Assembly (NCBI GenBank): GCA_003194525.1
Contig: NBIV01000038.1
Location: forward strand, 248,001-312,000
Source: Gracilariopsis chorda
Lineage: Eukaryota; Rhodophyta; Florideophyceae; Gracilariales; Gracilariaceae
DNA length: 64,000 nt
Direction: 5' to 3'
The notes below the pieces were generated by a model, which searched no databases, had not been told where the DNA came from, and worked only from the letters and a program-made list of their open reading frames with translations. Each line of letters begins with the position of its first letter. Within the stretch, counting starts at the first letter, position 1. A program made the translations under genes and the position numbers. Positions 44,364 through 55,247 of the stretch are shown in pieces.

Positions 44364-44940
44364 CTGTACATGCTTGGGGTGGGCGTGCTGCACGAGGTGC
44401 AAATCATGCCGAACGCCAGAAAATCTGGACTGCGCTGGATAGGCGAACAACGATAGCGAAGCAGTGGGGGCGTTATGTTTGTAGAGATATGAAAGAGGCT
44501 GCGAAAGCGTTAGGCGGGATGGCAGGGGAATTAGCATGGTTCTGCAATGAGGCATCTGGCCGACTCTCTGAGCGCCAGCATGAAGTTGTGGTTGTCGGCG
44601 GTGAGGTATAGCGTAGAATGGCGGTTGAAAGGAAAGGTTTGCGTGACGAGGTGAATGGCCGAGAAGGCGTTTGCAGTGAAGATGATTTGTGATCTTGCGC
44701 ATTGAAGAAGCGTAATACCGTTGTCTTGGAGCCATGAAATGCGGCAATAGCAGCTGAGAACGGCAGTAAGGCCGAAAGTGGGATAGCATACACGTTGGAG
44801 GAATTATTTGATATGTGCTGTTCAGGGAGCGATTTCGGCAAGGGATATGCGCCGGTGTAGTCGAAATAGACGACGTTAGAGCGGTCAAGTTGTGAAAAAT
44901 GCTTTCGACGCAGTCTAGAAAAGGCTGAAGTGTCGGTCAT
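44364..44940 (-). pseudogene. fragment of a Moco-sulfurase-like class V aminotransferase, N-terminal part
   Basis: From ATG 44938-44940 the minus strand reads LRRKHFSQLDRSNVVYFDYT, GAYPLPKSLPEQH, then in shifted frames IIFTANAFSAIHLV, TADNHNFMLALRESA and LFAYPAQSRFSGVRH. These match the opening third of molybdenum cofactor sulfurase-type PLP enzymes (YLDNAG.., FTSGATAA, DNHNS, LFAYPAQSNFSG). The catalytic lysine region is absent. Homology stops within a few bases of the stop codon of Harbinger transposase A, so the fragment is joined directly to the transposon. It is a dead piece of a host gene with at least two frame changes. Confidence 0.75.
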
Positions 44941-45405
44941 AGCGAACAGCATCGGTTTGAAAGCAGACAAAGAACGAGCGGGCAAACAGCGAGAAAGAAG
45001 AGACGAAGAGGCGTGAGCAGGGGGAAGGAGGGCGACGCCAGCGCGAGCATGGGAGAGCCATGGCTGCTTTGAGCACGTTGGGGCGAAATGCAACGGCGGT
45101 AAAGAACAACAGCGGCCAAAGAGGACCGTCTGCGCAAATGGGCCAAGTGTTTGCAGCACCCTCCCGAATGTGCACCAGATTGCAGCAACAACTCGGTATC
45201 GCACGTCCCGTCACTTGCACAGCGTTTGCCGCCACACATATTTAGTGCCACGCACCGGACTAATCAGGGCCAGGCATGGCATGGCAGCGTAATGCGCGCA
45301 AAATGCCACCTGCCATGCACGTCGAGACGAGATGGAAGGTTCTGACATTCACAACAAGTCACACACCTGGTTGTACAGCCACCAGTATTTCGTCCTTTCC
45401 TCTCA

Positions 45406-45850
45406 CTATGCCATTGAAGATGATGTGCCTCTTGATCTGCTCAGTGGCATGTTGAGCTGCAACTTCGGCGTGATCACAAAACTCTGTGGCGACTCTTCCT
45501 TTTCTGCATCCTCAAATATCATGTTCATGATCTTCAGTTCGTTGTTCGGATCCAGCCACTGATTCAGCTCGTCTGCAAACACAAACGGTGGCATCCGCTC
45601 TTCCTCCAGCAGCCAAGAGAAGCAGAATAGCATCGTGCCACCCATTTTTCCTCGCCAATATTGGCGCACACACTGATCGCCGTTAGCCCAACGTCCTCCC
45701 TATACGACAGTAAGATCTGCAGCGCCAGATCTCCAACTTTCTCCGAATCCACGTTGATCAACTCCAGATCCCCAGCGCACCCCAATGGTTCTTGAAGGGT
45801 AGAACACTTCACCCTCATCTTCGCTATGCCCTTATTAAGCCAACTCAAAC
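45406..45850 (-). pseudogene. fragment of SMC5, C-terminal ATPase part
   Basis: Minus-strand frames read GCAGDLELINVDSEKVGD, ALQILLSYRED, a decayed signature motif (NIGEEKWVA, where SMC5 has SGGEKSVA), then the Walker B region PFVFADELNQWLDPNNE and FVITPKLQLNMPLS. SMC5 proteins have FRVVDEINQGMDPxNE and FFITPKLL at this place, which separates them from other SMC families. The Walker A end and coiled coils are missing. Frames change between pieces, so it is not functional. It lies between Harbinger transposase A and its SANT/Myb gene. Confidence 0.75.
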
Positions 45851-46123
45851 ATTCCGCCTTATCCGTTCACAATCGTTCGCGGTTCGATCCAAACCGCCTT
45901 TGCTCTTTTTCTACATCGCGTCCAAGCGCCTCAGTCTTTTGCTGTCGCGGTTGAAAGCACTTCCCACAAATATGTCAGCGATAATCATTGTACTAACAGT
46001 CTCTTCTATACTTGGGACAATCTGGAACCCTATGGCCAACCTTCATGAAAAGGATTTCGAACGAAGAGTCGTCCCAACCACCTGAAGTGTCACTTTTTTT
46101 CCAGTGAGAAGTTACCAAGTTTG

Positions 46124-46830
46124 TTACATGTTCTGGTGAATTCGTCTTATTGTGGCCTCAACAGCATCGGTTAAATTGTCTTTTGTTACCAAAGACTCTC
46201 GAGTCTTTACAATGCTCTCGGCAAGAATACAAATATAATATGATATTTCCTGAAGGGTTTCGTTCATTTCAATGCGCCGTCGTTTTCGAAAAGACCCTTG
46301 GCATATAGGTTGAATCGAATTTTGGTCGTTGGTACGTCTATCGTTGAATTTCTCTGGTTGAGCTTCTAATTCGCGTTCGGTATTCTGATATCTTTTCTTC
46401 TGCAGATTGCTATTGTAAATTATAGCATGCATCTTCGCGAGAATTTCATTTTGAATTCGTTTGGCTCTACGCACTGATAAGGTACATGTTGGATTGCAAG
46501 TAAATTTTGGTGTGTAAACTAACTTATCATACTTCTTCCTTAGACTTGACACAATTCTACAAGGTTTGTCATTCCACTTGGCGTATTCATCATATGCTAC
46601 TTTCAATCTGGCCCATCCGTTCTGACCAATTGGTTCCACTTCTTCTACAATATCCAGCAGTTTCTCTTCGTCTTCAACGCTGTAGTTTTGTGCCCCATAT
46701 CGTCTCCCATGACCTGACTTTCCTGCGTCGTTAAACGAATCTTCGTCTGTGTGGTTGGAATCAGGAGAAGACGTTTTCGAGATGGTGCAAGTGCTACGAG
46801 ATTTGCAATTGCAATACGAGAGCGTTGCAT
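46124..46830 (-). pseudogene. SANT/Myb-like DNA-binding companion of Harbinger copy A
   Basis: The minus strand gives QNYSVEDEEKLLDIVEEVEP, then IGQNGWARLKVAYDEYA, SLRKKYDKLVYTPK and RRAKRIQNEIL, followed by a basic patch (RKRRRIEMNE) and a helical tail to the stop at 46124. Trp spacing and helix pattern fit a SANT/Myb (DUF6818-like) domain. PIF/Harbinger elements usually encode such a protein to import the transposase and bind the ends. The frame is open from the domain to the stop, but the only upstream ATG (46830, MQRSRIAIANLV) is in another frame. Either a frameshift or an intron separates them. It is homologous to the gene at 47302-48060, which runs the other way. Confidence 0.7.
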
Positions 46831-47113
46831 GTTGTGTTTACTGCGAATCTATTGTGCAAAAGACGTCGGTGTCATGTAGAATGTCATTCTTGACAAACTG
46901 AAACAGTTGAGCATCTAAGCAGAACGGTGTCCAGAACGTTGCAGCTGTTCGTGTTATGAATATTGACAAGTGCACATGAACACAAACCTTGCACCTACGT
47001 GTAACTTTTGAGCAGTGTAGATTGGGGTTTTCCAAAAACAGACAAAATGACACTTGAGAGACTTGCCAAATGTTGGCCACTTACGGCTGTCAGAAAAAAT
47101 GAGTACGCGAATC

Positions 47114-47174
47114 TCCCTAGCGTACAAATTGCTATACCTTAATCGAAGTTGCATGGCCATTTGTGCGCTAGGGA
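47114..47174. repeat. inverted repeat between the two SANT/Myb genes
   Basis: TCCCTAGCGTACAAAT (47114-47129) and ATTTGTGCGCTAGGGA (47159-47174) pair with one mismatch over 16 bp and a 29-base spacer. It sits in the 450-bp gap between the divergent SANT/Myb genes. It could be a remnant of abutting transposon ends, or an operator-like site for the Myb protein. Confidence 0.65.
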
Positions 47175-47301
47175 CACCATGGAGTTTCGTTCAAGACTTC
47201 TCTCTCCGTCAACATGCTCAGAAGCATACGCAGTATTCTTTTCTTTTCCGAATCTGAGACAGCTAAATTTTTATCGTTATAACGTTCACACATCACAAGA
47301 C

Positions 47302-48060
47302 ATGATGGGCGAAGTGGAGGAAATCTGCGAGACCGGAAAACATTCTCGAAAAATAAGCCTTAACTATAGCCCTGATGATGTGGAGTATCTGTTGGACTTA
47401 GTGGCAGACGTAGAACCGTTGGGTAGGAATCACTGGGCAGTGGTAGCCAAAAAGTTCAAACGTTGGGCGGAGACCAACGAAAGGCCTCCAAGAATATAAG
47501 ACAGTCTAAAAGACAAGTTTGATAAACTTGCATACACCAGGAAGAAAACCGGAGACCCAACCATCAAGCGAGAAGTGCGTCGTGCGAAGCGAATATATCA
47601 GGATATTCAGGCCAAAGCGCAAGCAACGGCTCTTGTTAATGACAATGAAAACCTTGCGCCTTCAAATGAGCAGATGCGGCGAGCCGTACATACGACAGGA
47701 GTGCTAGGCCAAAGACGCAAGAGAAGAATTTCGGATGATTGTCCCCTTCCATTAGCAAAGCGTATGCAGGTTGATATTGGAAAGCATATGGAAATCATGA
47801 CTAACACAATGGTACAGGTTGCGAATTGTGTGAAGCACGCGTTTAATCATTAGTCCAGTGTCGTACAACTGCCAATGATAAAGGAACTTATACAGAAAGA
47901 AACATCAAGGGCGCTGCGCAACGCACTCAGAGACTTAGTACTACCAGCAAATCCTGCTGGTTCTATTTCACGCACGGAACCCCTTCCGCGTATCGAAGAG
48001 ATGCTGAAAACGTCCAATAATGAGAACGAATCCATCGATGGATCTGGGAGTGACATGTAG
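47302..48060 (+). pseudogene. SANT/Myb-like companion of Harbinger copy B, two in-frame stops
   Basis: From ATG 47302 the frame reads SRKISLNYSPDDVEYLLDLV, ADVEPLGRNHWAVVAKKFKR, SLKDKFDKLAYTRKK and REVRRAKRIYQD, then a basic stretch (GQRRKRRISDD) and a helical tail to TAG at 48058-48060. The domain matches the copy on the minus strand at 46.1-46.8 kb. TAA at 47497-47499 and TAG at 47851-47853 interrupt an otherwise continuous frame of 253 codons. The family role is DNA binding for a PIF/Harbinger transposase. The absence of frameshifts suggests it decayed more recently than copy A. Confidence 0.75.
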
Positions 48061-48390
48061 ATCGCCCAGTAACCGCATAAAATGCGTTTGCGTACTTCAA
48101 CCCCCACACACTGGCTTACAGAATACTTTCCAACGCCCTCACCTTCCTTGCACCATTCGTCATGCCACCCGTATCTTTGACATCGTTAACATCCACATCT
48201 TCCAAATGCATTCCGTCAATCCCCACCGACCTTCACAACCTTCACACCCATTCTCGAAGACGCCTCATAACGTCAAGCTCCCGCACAAAACCGTACATGC
48301 GTTATGACCCAGAGCTTCACGGCAGAACCCACGATGTTATCATAATAGGTTCAGGTTGCGATAAGGATATTGCTTTACTTGTTAATACCG

Positions 48391-49860
48391 TTATGATACG
48401 CATACCCACCGTGTGGAGCGCTGATCTTGCGCCCGACGGACGACAATATCTATCCCGCGTGCAGCTACATCTGTACAGATTAGGAAACGAACCCCTCCTG
48501 CCTTGAAAGCAGCCAGCGCTTCGTTTCTCTTCTCTTGTCTCTTGCAGCCGTGAAAAACCGCATATGAGTATTCAACCTCCGGGCCCGTGTCTCGTCGTCC
48601 CCCAAAACGATGACTGTTCACTTCTTGCGGAGAAAAGCCAGAACACTGGATTAGAAATGATTCAACTTTTTCGCCGTCTTGTTTTGTGCGTACGAAAATC
48701 ATCGCTTGCGTCATATCGTGTGCGTCAATGACTTGGCGAAGAGCTACTAGCTTCAGCTTCTTCATCGTTTGTGAGCGCATATCTGCCGCATCCACCATGT
48801 CAACATCCGCTTTTTTTCGTTTCTTTCCTTTGCTAAGGATCTTTTGATGAACTTGGTCTAGCGGCCATTCCAAGTACTCTGGTACGGTTTCAAGTAACGA
48901 TATGTCTGCGTCTACATCGAGGCGGACCATGGTATGGTGCAGCTATTCGGGAACGGACTGCTTTCCCTTTAAATCGATCCACGTGGGAAAAGACTGTATC
49001 TTCTCCGCAAGATCTTTGATCTCCAGTGAATGCAATGCGGCTGAGAATAACAGAGTTTGTACTCGATTCCTACTCGGAATCTTCTGGTATAAGAACATGA
49101 TGTCCCTCATATTATCTTCAGCAAAACTATCTGCTTCATGGAGCACGGAGAAACGAATAGCATCCAGCGATAACCCACCTGTTTTCACCAGTCGAACAAT
49201 CGATCCCAGAGTCCCGGCTACTATGTCAAGACCAGATTTTAGGGATTCCTTCTGTGCTTTTGGATTTCCACCGGTGATGAGCAACAGTTGAAGCATAGAT
49301 GGGGGTGGAAGGTATTTATTAAACTTTGTTAGCTCCTCATCAACTTGCGCTGCAAGTTCTCGTGCTGGTTACAAAATCCAAGACAATGGGGATTTTCCTT
49401 TCTCTCCCTTTTTCTCCCGTGCTTTTGCCGGCGTCATATATACGTCTCCGTCTTCATCCGCTTCACGCGCAGTGAACAGGTTCTTCATGTCTTCTGAGGG
49501 TTTACAATCGGCTTCTGTTGCCTCTTGCAGAGGTCTAAACCCCATGATTTCGGCATTATTTGATTCCATATGGAAGTCTATCTCGATTTCTGCATTCTTT
49601 AAAGATGCTGCTGGAAACACGCTCAAGTTCTCTATCCCGAGAGATGTCTATGGAACCGAAAATGCTGTCCCCAGCTCCTCTTCGTTCTTCAAGAACGATA
49701 TCTGAACTATCACGATGGACCGGATGGGGTTCTTCCGCTCGGAGGGCACCTCGAAGGCAACCAGCGGGTGGGGGATGTCGTTTGAAGACGGTGAGGACAA
49801 GGAGTCGGCGGACGCGCCGAGCCGCCCGTGGAAGGTACAGCTGCAGGGCGGCGGTGACAT
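48391..49860 (-). pseudogene. DDX1: DDX1-like DEAD-box helicase fragment (SPRY plus helicase core)
   Basis: One minus frame runs the whole length. It gives the end of a SPRY domain (SFLKNEEELGTAFSVP, then SVFPAASLKNAEIEIDF), which in helicases is inserted only in DDX1. Then come motif Ia (PARELAAQ), GG (LITGG), Ib (GTLGS for GTPGR), II (HEAD for DEAD), III (SAA for SAT), SFPTWIDLKGKQSVPE, IV (FVRTK) and V (TDVAARGIDI). DDX1 acts in RNA processing and tRNA ligation. Here the Q motif, Walker A and motif VI are missing, the first D of DEAD is lost, and three in-frame stops occur (TAG 49648-49650, TAA 49369-49371, TAG 48943-48945). Similarity ends abruptly after motif V. It is a truncated, dead copy of a host gene between Harbinger parts. 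Confidence 0.88.
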
Positions 49861-49869
49861 GCTTGACGA

Positions 49870-50280
49870 GCTGTCGCCGGCACTGCGGGGGCGCCTGTGC
49901 AGGGGCCACTGCAGCCGGCTGGTGGCGGTGCGGCGCGCCGTCAGCGGCGGTGATGGCGGTTACGACACCATGACACCGCCGTGACGCCGCTGTGACGCTG
50001 CGCGTTGCGTTTCCACTCGCCGCGTCATGTGGATAAGTTACCCTTCGTAGATGAAGCTAGTGGCGGATGAGCAGCGCGCGCCTGCCTGCAAGCGCCCCTT
50101 CGCGCCATCGCCCGCCCATAACGCAACAAGACGAGCCCTCCGCAAAGACGGCGTCACCTGCGCCGCTCGGGCTGCCCACCCCAAAGATCACCGTCGTCAA
50201 AACTGTCCCCGGCGCCACCGCCTCCCTCACCCTCACCCCGCTCCACCCCCCTGAACCGTCGTCCACCCCCGCCCCCAGGA
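49870..50280. other. GC-rich spacer between DDX1-like and carotenoid-isomerase-like fragments
   Basis: Strongly GC-rich and proline/arginine-coding in several frames, so ORFs here (such as 50067-50366) are composition effects. It may contain the old promoter of either neighbour. Confidence 0.35.
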
Positions 50281-50640
50281 CCAATTCGCTCGCTTCGGCA
50301 ACAATGCTACACACTCGAAGACTACGACAAGTGGCCGTCCTTCCGGAAGAACCGAGAACAGTATGAAGCTGCAAAAAAGAGAGCAGCCGAGCTACTGGTC
50401 ACAGCTGTTCGTCACGTCATTCCAAATCTAGACGAGCGTCTATGGCACCACTATGTCTTCGTTAAACTCCATAGCCCTCTTACTCATAAGAGATCCAACA
50501 GACGGTACAAAGGCACGTATGGAGCTGCCATAGCCGCTGGCAAAGAGGAGTTTGAATGGCCTGGTGACATTCCATCAATAACCTCAAGCGATGCTGTGAT
50601 TCCACTTTTCTCGGCAGTCACCTCGATTCTGAGCCACGAG
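50281..50640 (+). pseudogene. C-terminal fragment of a carotenoid isomerase/phytoene desaturase-like FAD enzyme
   Basis: The plus frame reads CYTLEDYDKWPSFRKNREQY, EAAKKRAAELLVTAVRHVIP, then HSPLTHKRSNRRYKGTYGAA and SSDAVIPLFSAVTSI. Carotene isomerase and retinol saturase relatives carry TPLTHERF..R..GTYGPAI.AG followed by GDS.FPGIGVPAV at their C-terminus. The last motif is eroded here. The frame has no ATG and lacks the N-terminal FAD-binding part, so this is a 3' gene piece. It merges without a clear border into the unidentified gene downstream. Confidence 0.6.
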
Positions 50641-53600
50641 AGCTGGCAGTTCTTCGCCCAAATGATGACGGGCAGAGCTGGAACTTTGGAGATTTCCAGA
50701 GCGATAAAAGAAATTAGCGGCATTGTGTCGACACCATGAGCCCAAGCTGTCATGTGCTTTGCAAGGGTGCATGGGAGAAGGCGTCGGCGGAAATTGAAGC
50801 CCGAATGATCGCAGTGCAGAAGCAGGCTTTTGAAGGTATCAGGGGATGGTCTGAGACAGACGTGCTCGTGCCAAAGAATCATGCTTTGCGAGTTCTTTCC
50901 CTTCTGTACAAAGTACAGCCCTCGGCTCTAGATGGTTGTATTGAAGCGCTCGGGAACTTGATCGATAACCTAAGAACACCAAACTTGGCCCGATCGAGAG
51001 CATGCATGGCACCACCCGGACTATATCAAAGGTTGAGCCGCTCGAAAGAAGCTCAAATAGGACGATTTCCAAACCTTTTGTGTGACTATACAGTTAACAC
51101 GCTACTGAATCCCAAGTTTCGCGAACAGTATAAGACGCAGCTTGTTACAGCAAGTGTATCTTATATCATGTCCATTCCGGATGTGAAAGAAGTGGAAGAG
51201 ATAACTGAGCGCATGATTTTGCCTTTGGTTGCCTCATTAACATATTGAAAGGCTCTGTCCCCGCATCCATCACCAGATACTTTCCTTCACGTTCTTGTCA
51301 AGCGGCTCCCTGATGAGGTAACACGTATTCCATGCACTTTTTACGTATTTTCAAACAGCATGCAACAAAATGCACGTCCACTCGCGAGGAGATCAGAGCC
51401 TGGACCTGTTCATGGCCTTTTATCTCACTCCGTTGCCCCGAAAGCTGTCGAGGTCATTTGCATGCTTGTCACTACCGTGCACTCCTTCTTTAACTAATTG
51501 AAGTTTCCAGCAGATATTGTTCAGGAAATTCGAGGCAATGTTCGATAAACAACCTGCAGAGATCTCTTTCATGAAGTGAACTTGGACAAAAAAGAATTAA
51601 TCCAAAGGGTAACGATCGAAGACGATTGTTACGAGGACCACCATAAAGTATTCAGAGAAGAACCCTCTGCTCACGAAGAGCGGTGTCAGGACATTCTTTG
51701 CAGTTTTGGAATCGATCTACTTACTCCGCAATTCTCTTGGGGACGTGAAACGCTTCAAGACATCCAAAATTGTGGCTACGGGGTTATTTGTGCCTCCATA
51801 TTGACCGGCGTCACGAGTTCAACGTTGCACCTCAAAGCAATAATCACCGCAATATGCACGGATTATCAATGTATGGAGCCTCTGCACGTTCTTATGGTGG
51901 TCGTGCGTGTGCTGAATCGTATGCTCTCGTACACTATGACAGCCATTGATCACTCATATTTGCAACATGTCGCTCAATCCGAAGTACTAAAGCTGTTGCA
52001 TCGCACTAGAGATCACACTGAAGCCTCTCGGCGGGGTGAGCAAACTTTAAGTGAAACGGCATCTCTCGATATATCTCGTGACTGTAGAAGAGCCTGGTTG
52101 GGCAGATAAGCGGCGAATTTGATAAGAGCTATGTTCCCACCTCGTGAGAAAAAAGTGAGCGCAAACTCTCAGGCTTGAGAGTACTTTCTAGGACCCTTCC
52201 AAGTCTCTCTTCTTGGGGATGCTCTTTTGTGTTTATGGAGTTCAGCATGCGGTGTATGGCAGGATTCGCTCGATAAGACACCCTTGCAATTCTCAGTCGA
52301 CACGATATCCCATGCGGCTGAATTGGCCCCGAAGTACAAATTCCTCTTCTACGGATCATTGCTAAAAGTGGCGCTGAAAGCCGCTCTCCTGAAGTGGGGC
52401 GATTCGGGCTCGTCAGTTGATACCGCTGTTGGCTCGATGCTATCCATCATACGGAAATGGCGGGCCGAAAGTGAGCGTCATCTTCACTTTTCACTTGGCA
52501 CACGAGTTCTGAGCAGTGCTGCAGCAGGGATCATTGCCATATATGAAATCGTAGGGATTCGTGAACAGCTCAAGAAATTTGGCAAGGTGTTTCCCCCACG
52601 TTGAGCACCAGTTGATCTCCTTTGATCCGCTCTTGCAAGCTACCAGTTTGTCTTCACGTCGCTGGAACAAACTGCATTCGAATCCGAGTGAATTTCGTCT
52701 TGCTCGTGGTCTCCGCACTGATGGAAGGACAAACTACATACATGAGGTGTCTCAAATCGAGCAGTATACGCGTGAGCGCGTCAAAAGGGGACAAGAGGTC
52801 TTTCATTCCTGAAATACTCCACAGTCACGAGCTTCTCCGAAACGACCTTCACAAAAGTTTAAGAGGGTGCTCAGAAGTTAGGGCGAAAGGTTGGCATCCG
52901 GTACATCCTCGGTAACTTTCCTTTATCGCCTTTTGCAAAGCTCAGAAGTGCATTTTATCTTTTCCAGTACTAATTTCCCGCAAAGACCCTATGAACACTG
53001 GAAATCAATCTGGCTATTGCGAAAAGATATGTGGCAACACTGAGCTGCTTACGGAAATTCAGGTGTGAGAGAGTTCTTTTGCGAACTTCAGGTTGTGCAC
53101 TCGTGAACTGGACATCGCAATGTCACGGCGAGGTATCGTACACTTATACCTTTGGTATGCACGGGTGTATGCATGCGATTGCATTTGTTTTCCCGATCTC
53201 CACGAAATCACAAGACTCGGCTCGGCTACCGGACTACTTTTGAGCATTTGGATTTCGTCGATCCGGGCGCGAGAACAAAAGGCTGCAGCGCTTTAAATTG
53301 ATGCTCTTCAACACCGCTTTACGTAGAGAAAGGAAACGACACGCTGCTGCTATATGCGGTAGTGGTTTGCGAGTACCTGAGCTCTGCCCTGGGCCAGGGT
53401 CGTTCATTGAGAACGTCACGACGTGTGGGTCTGGTATCAAAAGATCAGCACAACTGGTCTTCTACCCGGAAATTCCTGAGTTTATCTCATACTGCGTAAG
53501 CGTGCAATGGGGCGATCAATTCTCTGGAAAAGTTTAGAATCCGATGAAGTGTCGTATTTCTCACCGCAAGCGTGCATTATGCGCATAGTTTCTAGAGATG

Positions 53601-53693
53601 AGAGTCTCCCTGCAAAACGCGCAACTACTTTGTTCTTGTTCAGGTGCTTTGCTGGGGAAGTATTCTTCAACCTCTTCCTGATCAGCCATGTTT
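50640..53693 (+). pseudogene. unidentified host-like gene, about 3 kb, broken
   Basis: A chain of plus-strand ORFs (50736-51248, 51576-52109, 52227-52604, then shorter ones to 53.69 kb) reads as one long helical protein: for example DVLVPKNHALRVLSLLYKVQ, PSALDGCIEALGNLIDNLRT, RFPNLLCDYTVNTLLNPKF and LVTASVSYIMSIPDVKEVEE. The first three share a frame; later ones shift. Several stops fall between them. The regular helices suggest an alpha-solenoid, but I recognise no family. Coding texture runs to within a few bases of the stop codon of Harbinger transposase B. It could be cargo of that element or a host gene into which the element inserted. Confidence 0.45.
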
Positions 53694-54878
53694 TTAGCTA
53701 AACACGGACGTAATTTGGTTGTGGCCGATGGTGCGCGTTCGATAATTCATCAAATAGCAACACACGGCAATGATCCTATACCATTTGCAACTATCTGCCG
53801 GAAGCACTGTGGTCAGTCTTCGAAACGGCGCTTTGCGCGCATTCACTCCCCATTCCCCAGATTGTCTGTACGCAGGATACAGACTTTGAAGAACACAATC
53901 CACCGCTGCCATTTCCAAGGACTTGGAAGGTTGTCCAGCTTCATTAGGGTTACGGCACCGAAGTAATTTTGCGTTTGTCACGTTCGGGTGTGTGGTAAAC
54001 GCACTATCACCGAGAATTGCGTAGCCTGGTGGGGTCTCTTCGTCCCACAACCTTGGCCAGTAAAGCCCTGAAATTCCGGCCAGCTTACTATCATGCAATG
54101 ACCCAGGATAGTTCACTGCAGCATGAATAATTTCACCAAAGAAGTTCCACACGAAAAGGTTAGTAACCTCGGTACTCTGCGTGTACCCTTCAAAGTATGC
54201 GTTTTGGAGATTTGCATCAACATACTTTGCACATCAAAATATTCCACCATCTGCAACTCCAAACACACCCTTCAGGTACATGGCAATATCCGGCTTCGCT
54301 TTTGCCAGCGCTTGCGAAGAGCGCTCCATTTCAGTCACTGACGGCCATATTATTGTAGCATTTGGAACAGCCACCGAACTCAACAGCGCAGAGAGAACGC
54401 TCATTCCGTATGCAAGCCAGTCACTCACACTGGTTGGAACCAATCCGAACGTCGGACAAAGTGTGAACATCCTATCGTTGGTTTTCAAATACCACAGTGC
54501 TAAACCAAGTGCATCAACCGATCGCATACAACCATGAAGTCCTTTCTGTTTAGCCGCTTTGCTGTACGGAGATTGAGCAAGCATTCGTGCGCGCATATTT
54601 TCAAACTGAGGAAGAAGTTCGTTTAGGAAGTCAGACTTTTGTATATTGATGCTGACGATAAAAACAACATCGCGGCTACATAATAACAGTTGATACCAAC
54701 CAGTGCTACAACTGGTGTGAAGAGTACGCTTGATTCCGTTTCTTGTGTACTTCAAGTACTTTGAAATCGTTCGAAGTGACGTTAGACAATATTTGGAGTT
54801 TTGCAGGTTGATTTTGTATGCAAGGCACCACTGGCACAATAAGAAGGCGTTCAAAGATTGTCTGGTTCCTGGAATCAT
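53694..54878 (-). pseudogene. PIF/Harbinger transposase, copy B, one in-frame stop
   Basis: One frame runs from 54878 to the stop at 53694-53696 (395 codons), interrupted only by a TGA at 54234-54236. N-terminal half: helical domain with MRSVDALGLALWYLKTNDRM, then LVPTSVSDWLAYGMSVL. Catalytic half: D in GVFGVADGG, QNAYFEGYTQ, AAVNYPGSLHDSKLAG, D in YAILGDSAFTTHP, E in SGEWGVNARKAPFRR, then TIGHNQITSVFS. The TGA falls a few residues after the first catalytic D, at a lysine in copy A. The gene points towards copy A. It is nearly intact, so it decayed later than copy A. Confidence 0.88.
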
Positions 54879-55247
54879 TTGTCGTGAAAATGTCGGAAGC
54901 GAAGCGAAGCAAAACCTGTATTGTGCAACATGAGTGATATAATTCGTTGGTTAAGATAATGTTGACGGTCATGGTTAAAGCGAAGTTGATGGAGAGATCG
55001 GTTGTGAGAAGTTAGGTTGCTGCTTGTATTCATAAAATGGGAGTATCTGTTTTGCAACTTACATAGAAATCGAGATTTGTCGTTTTGTACCGGGGTCGAC
55101 TTAATCACTCCATACTGAAAAACTTTCAGCGAGTGCAGTTCCATTCTATAGGAGTTCATTGGCTGTAACTTTGTCATTCTATCAGAGTGGCTTTTCTTGG
55201 AAAGCCCCATTCTAAGCAAGGGAATGTCGCTACTGCTGAGGTCTGGG

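Noticed and set aside
54234-54236. TGA inside Harbinger transposase B, with TGA in the Tc1 gene, as a reassigned codon
   Set aside because: TAA and TAG also interrupt genes here (Tc1, SANT/Myb, DDX1-like), and TGA ends long ORFs normally; simple decay explains it.
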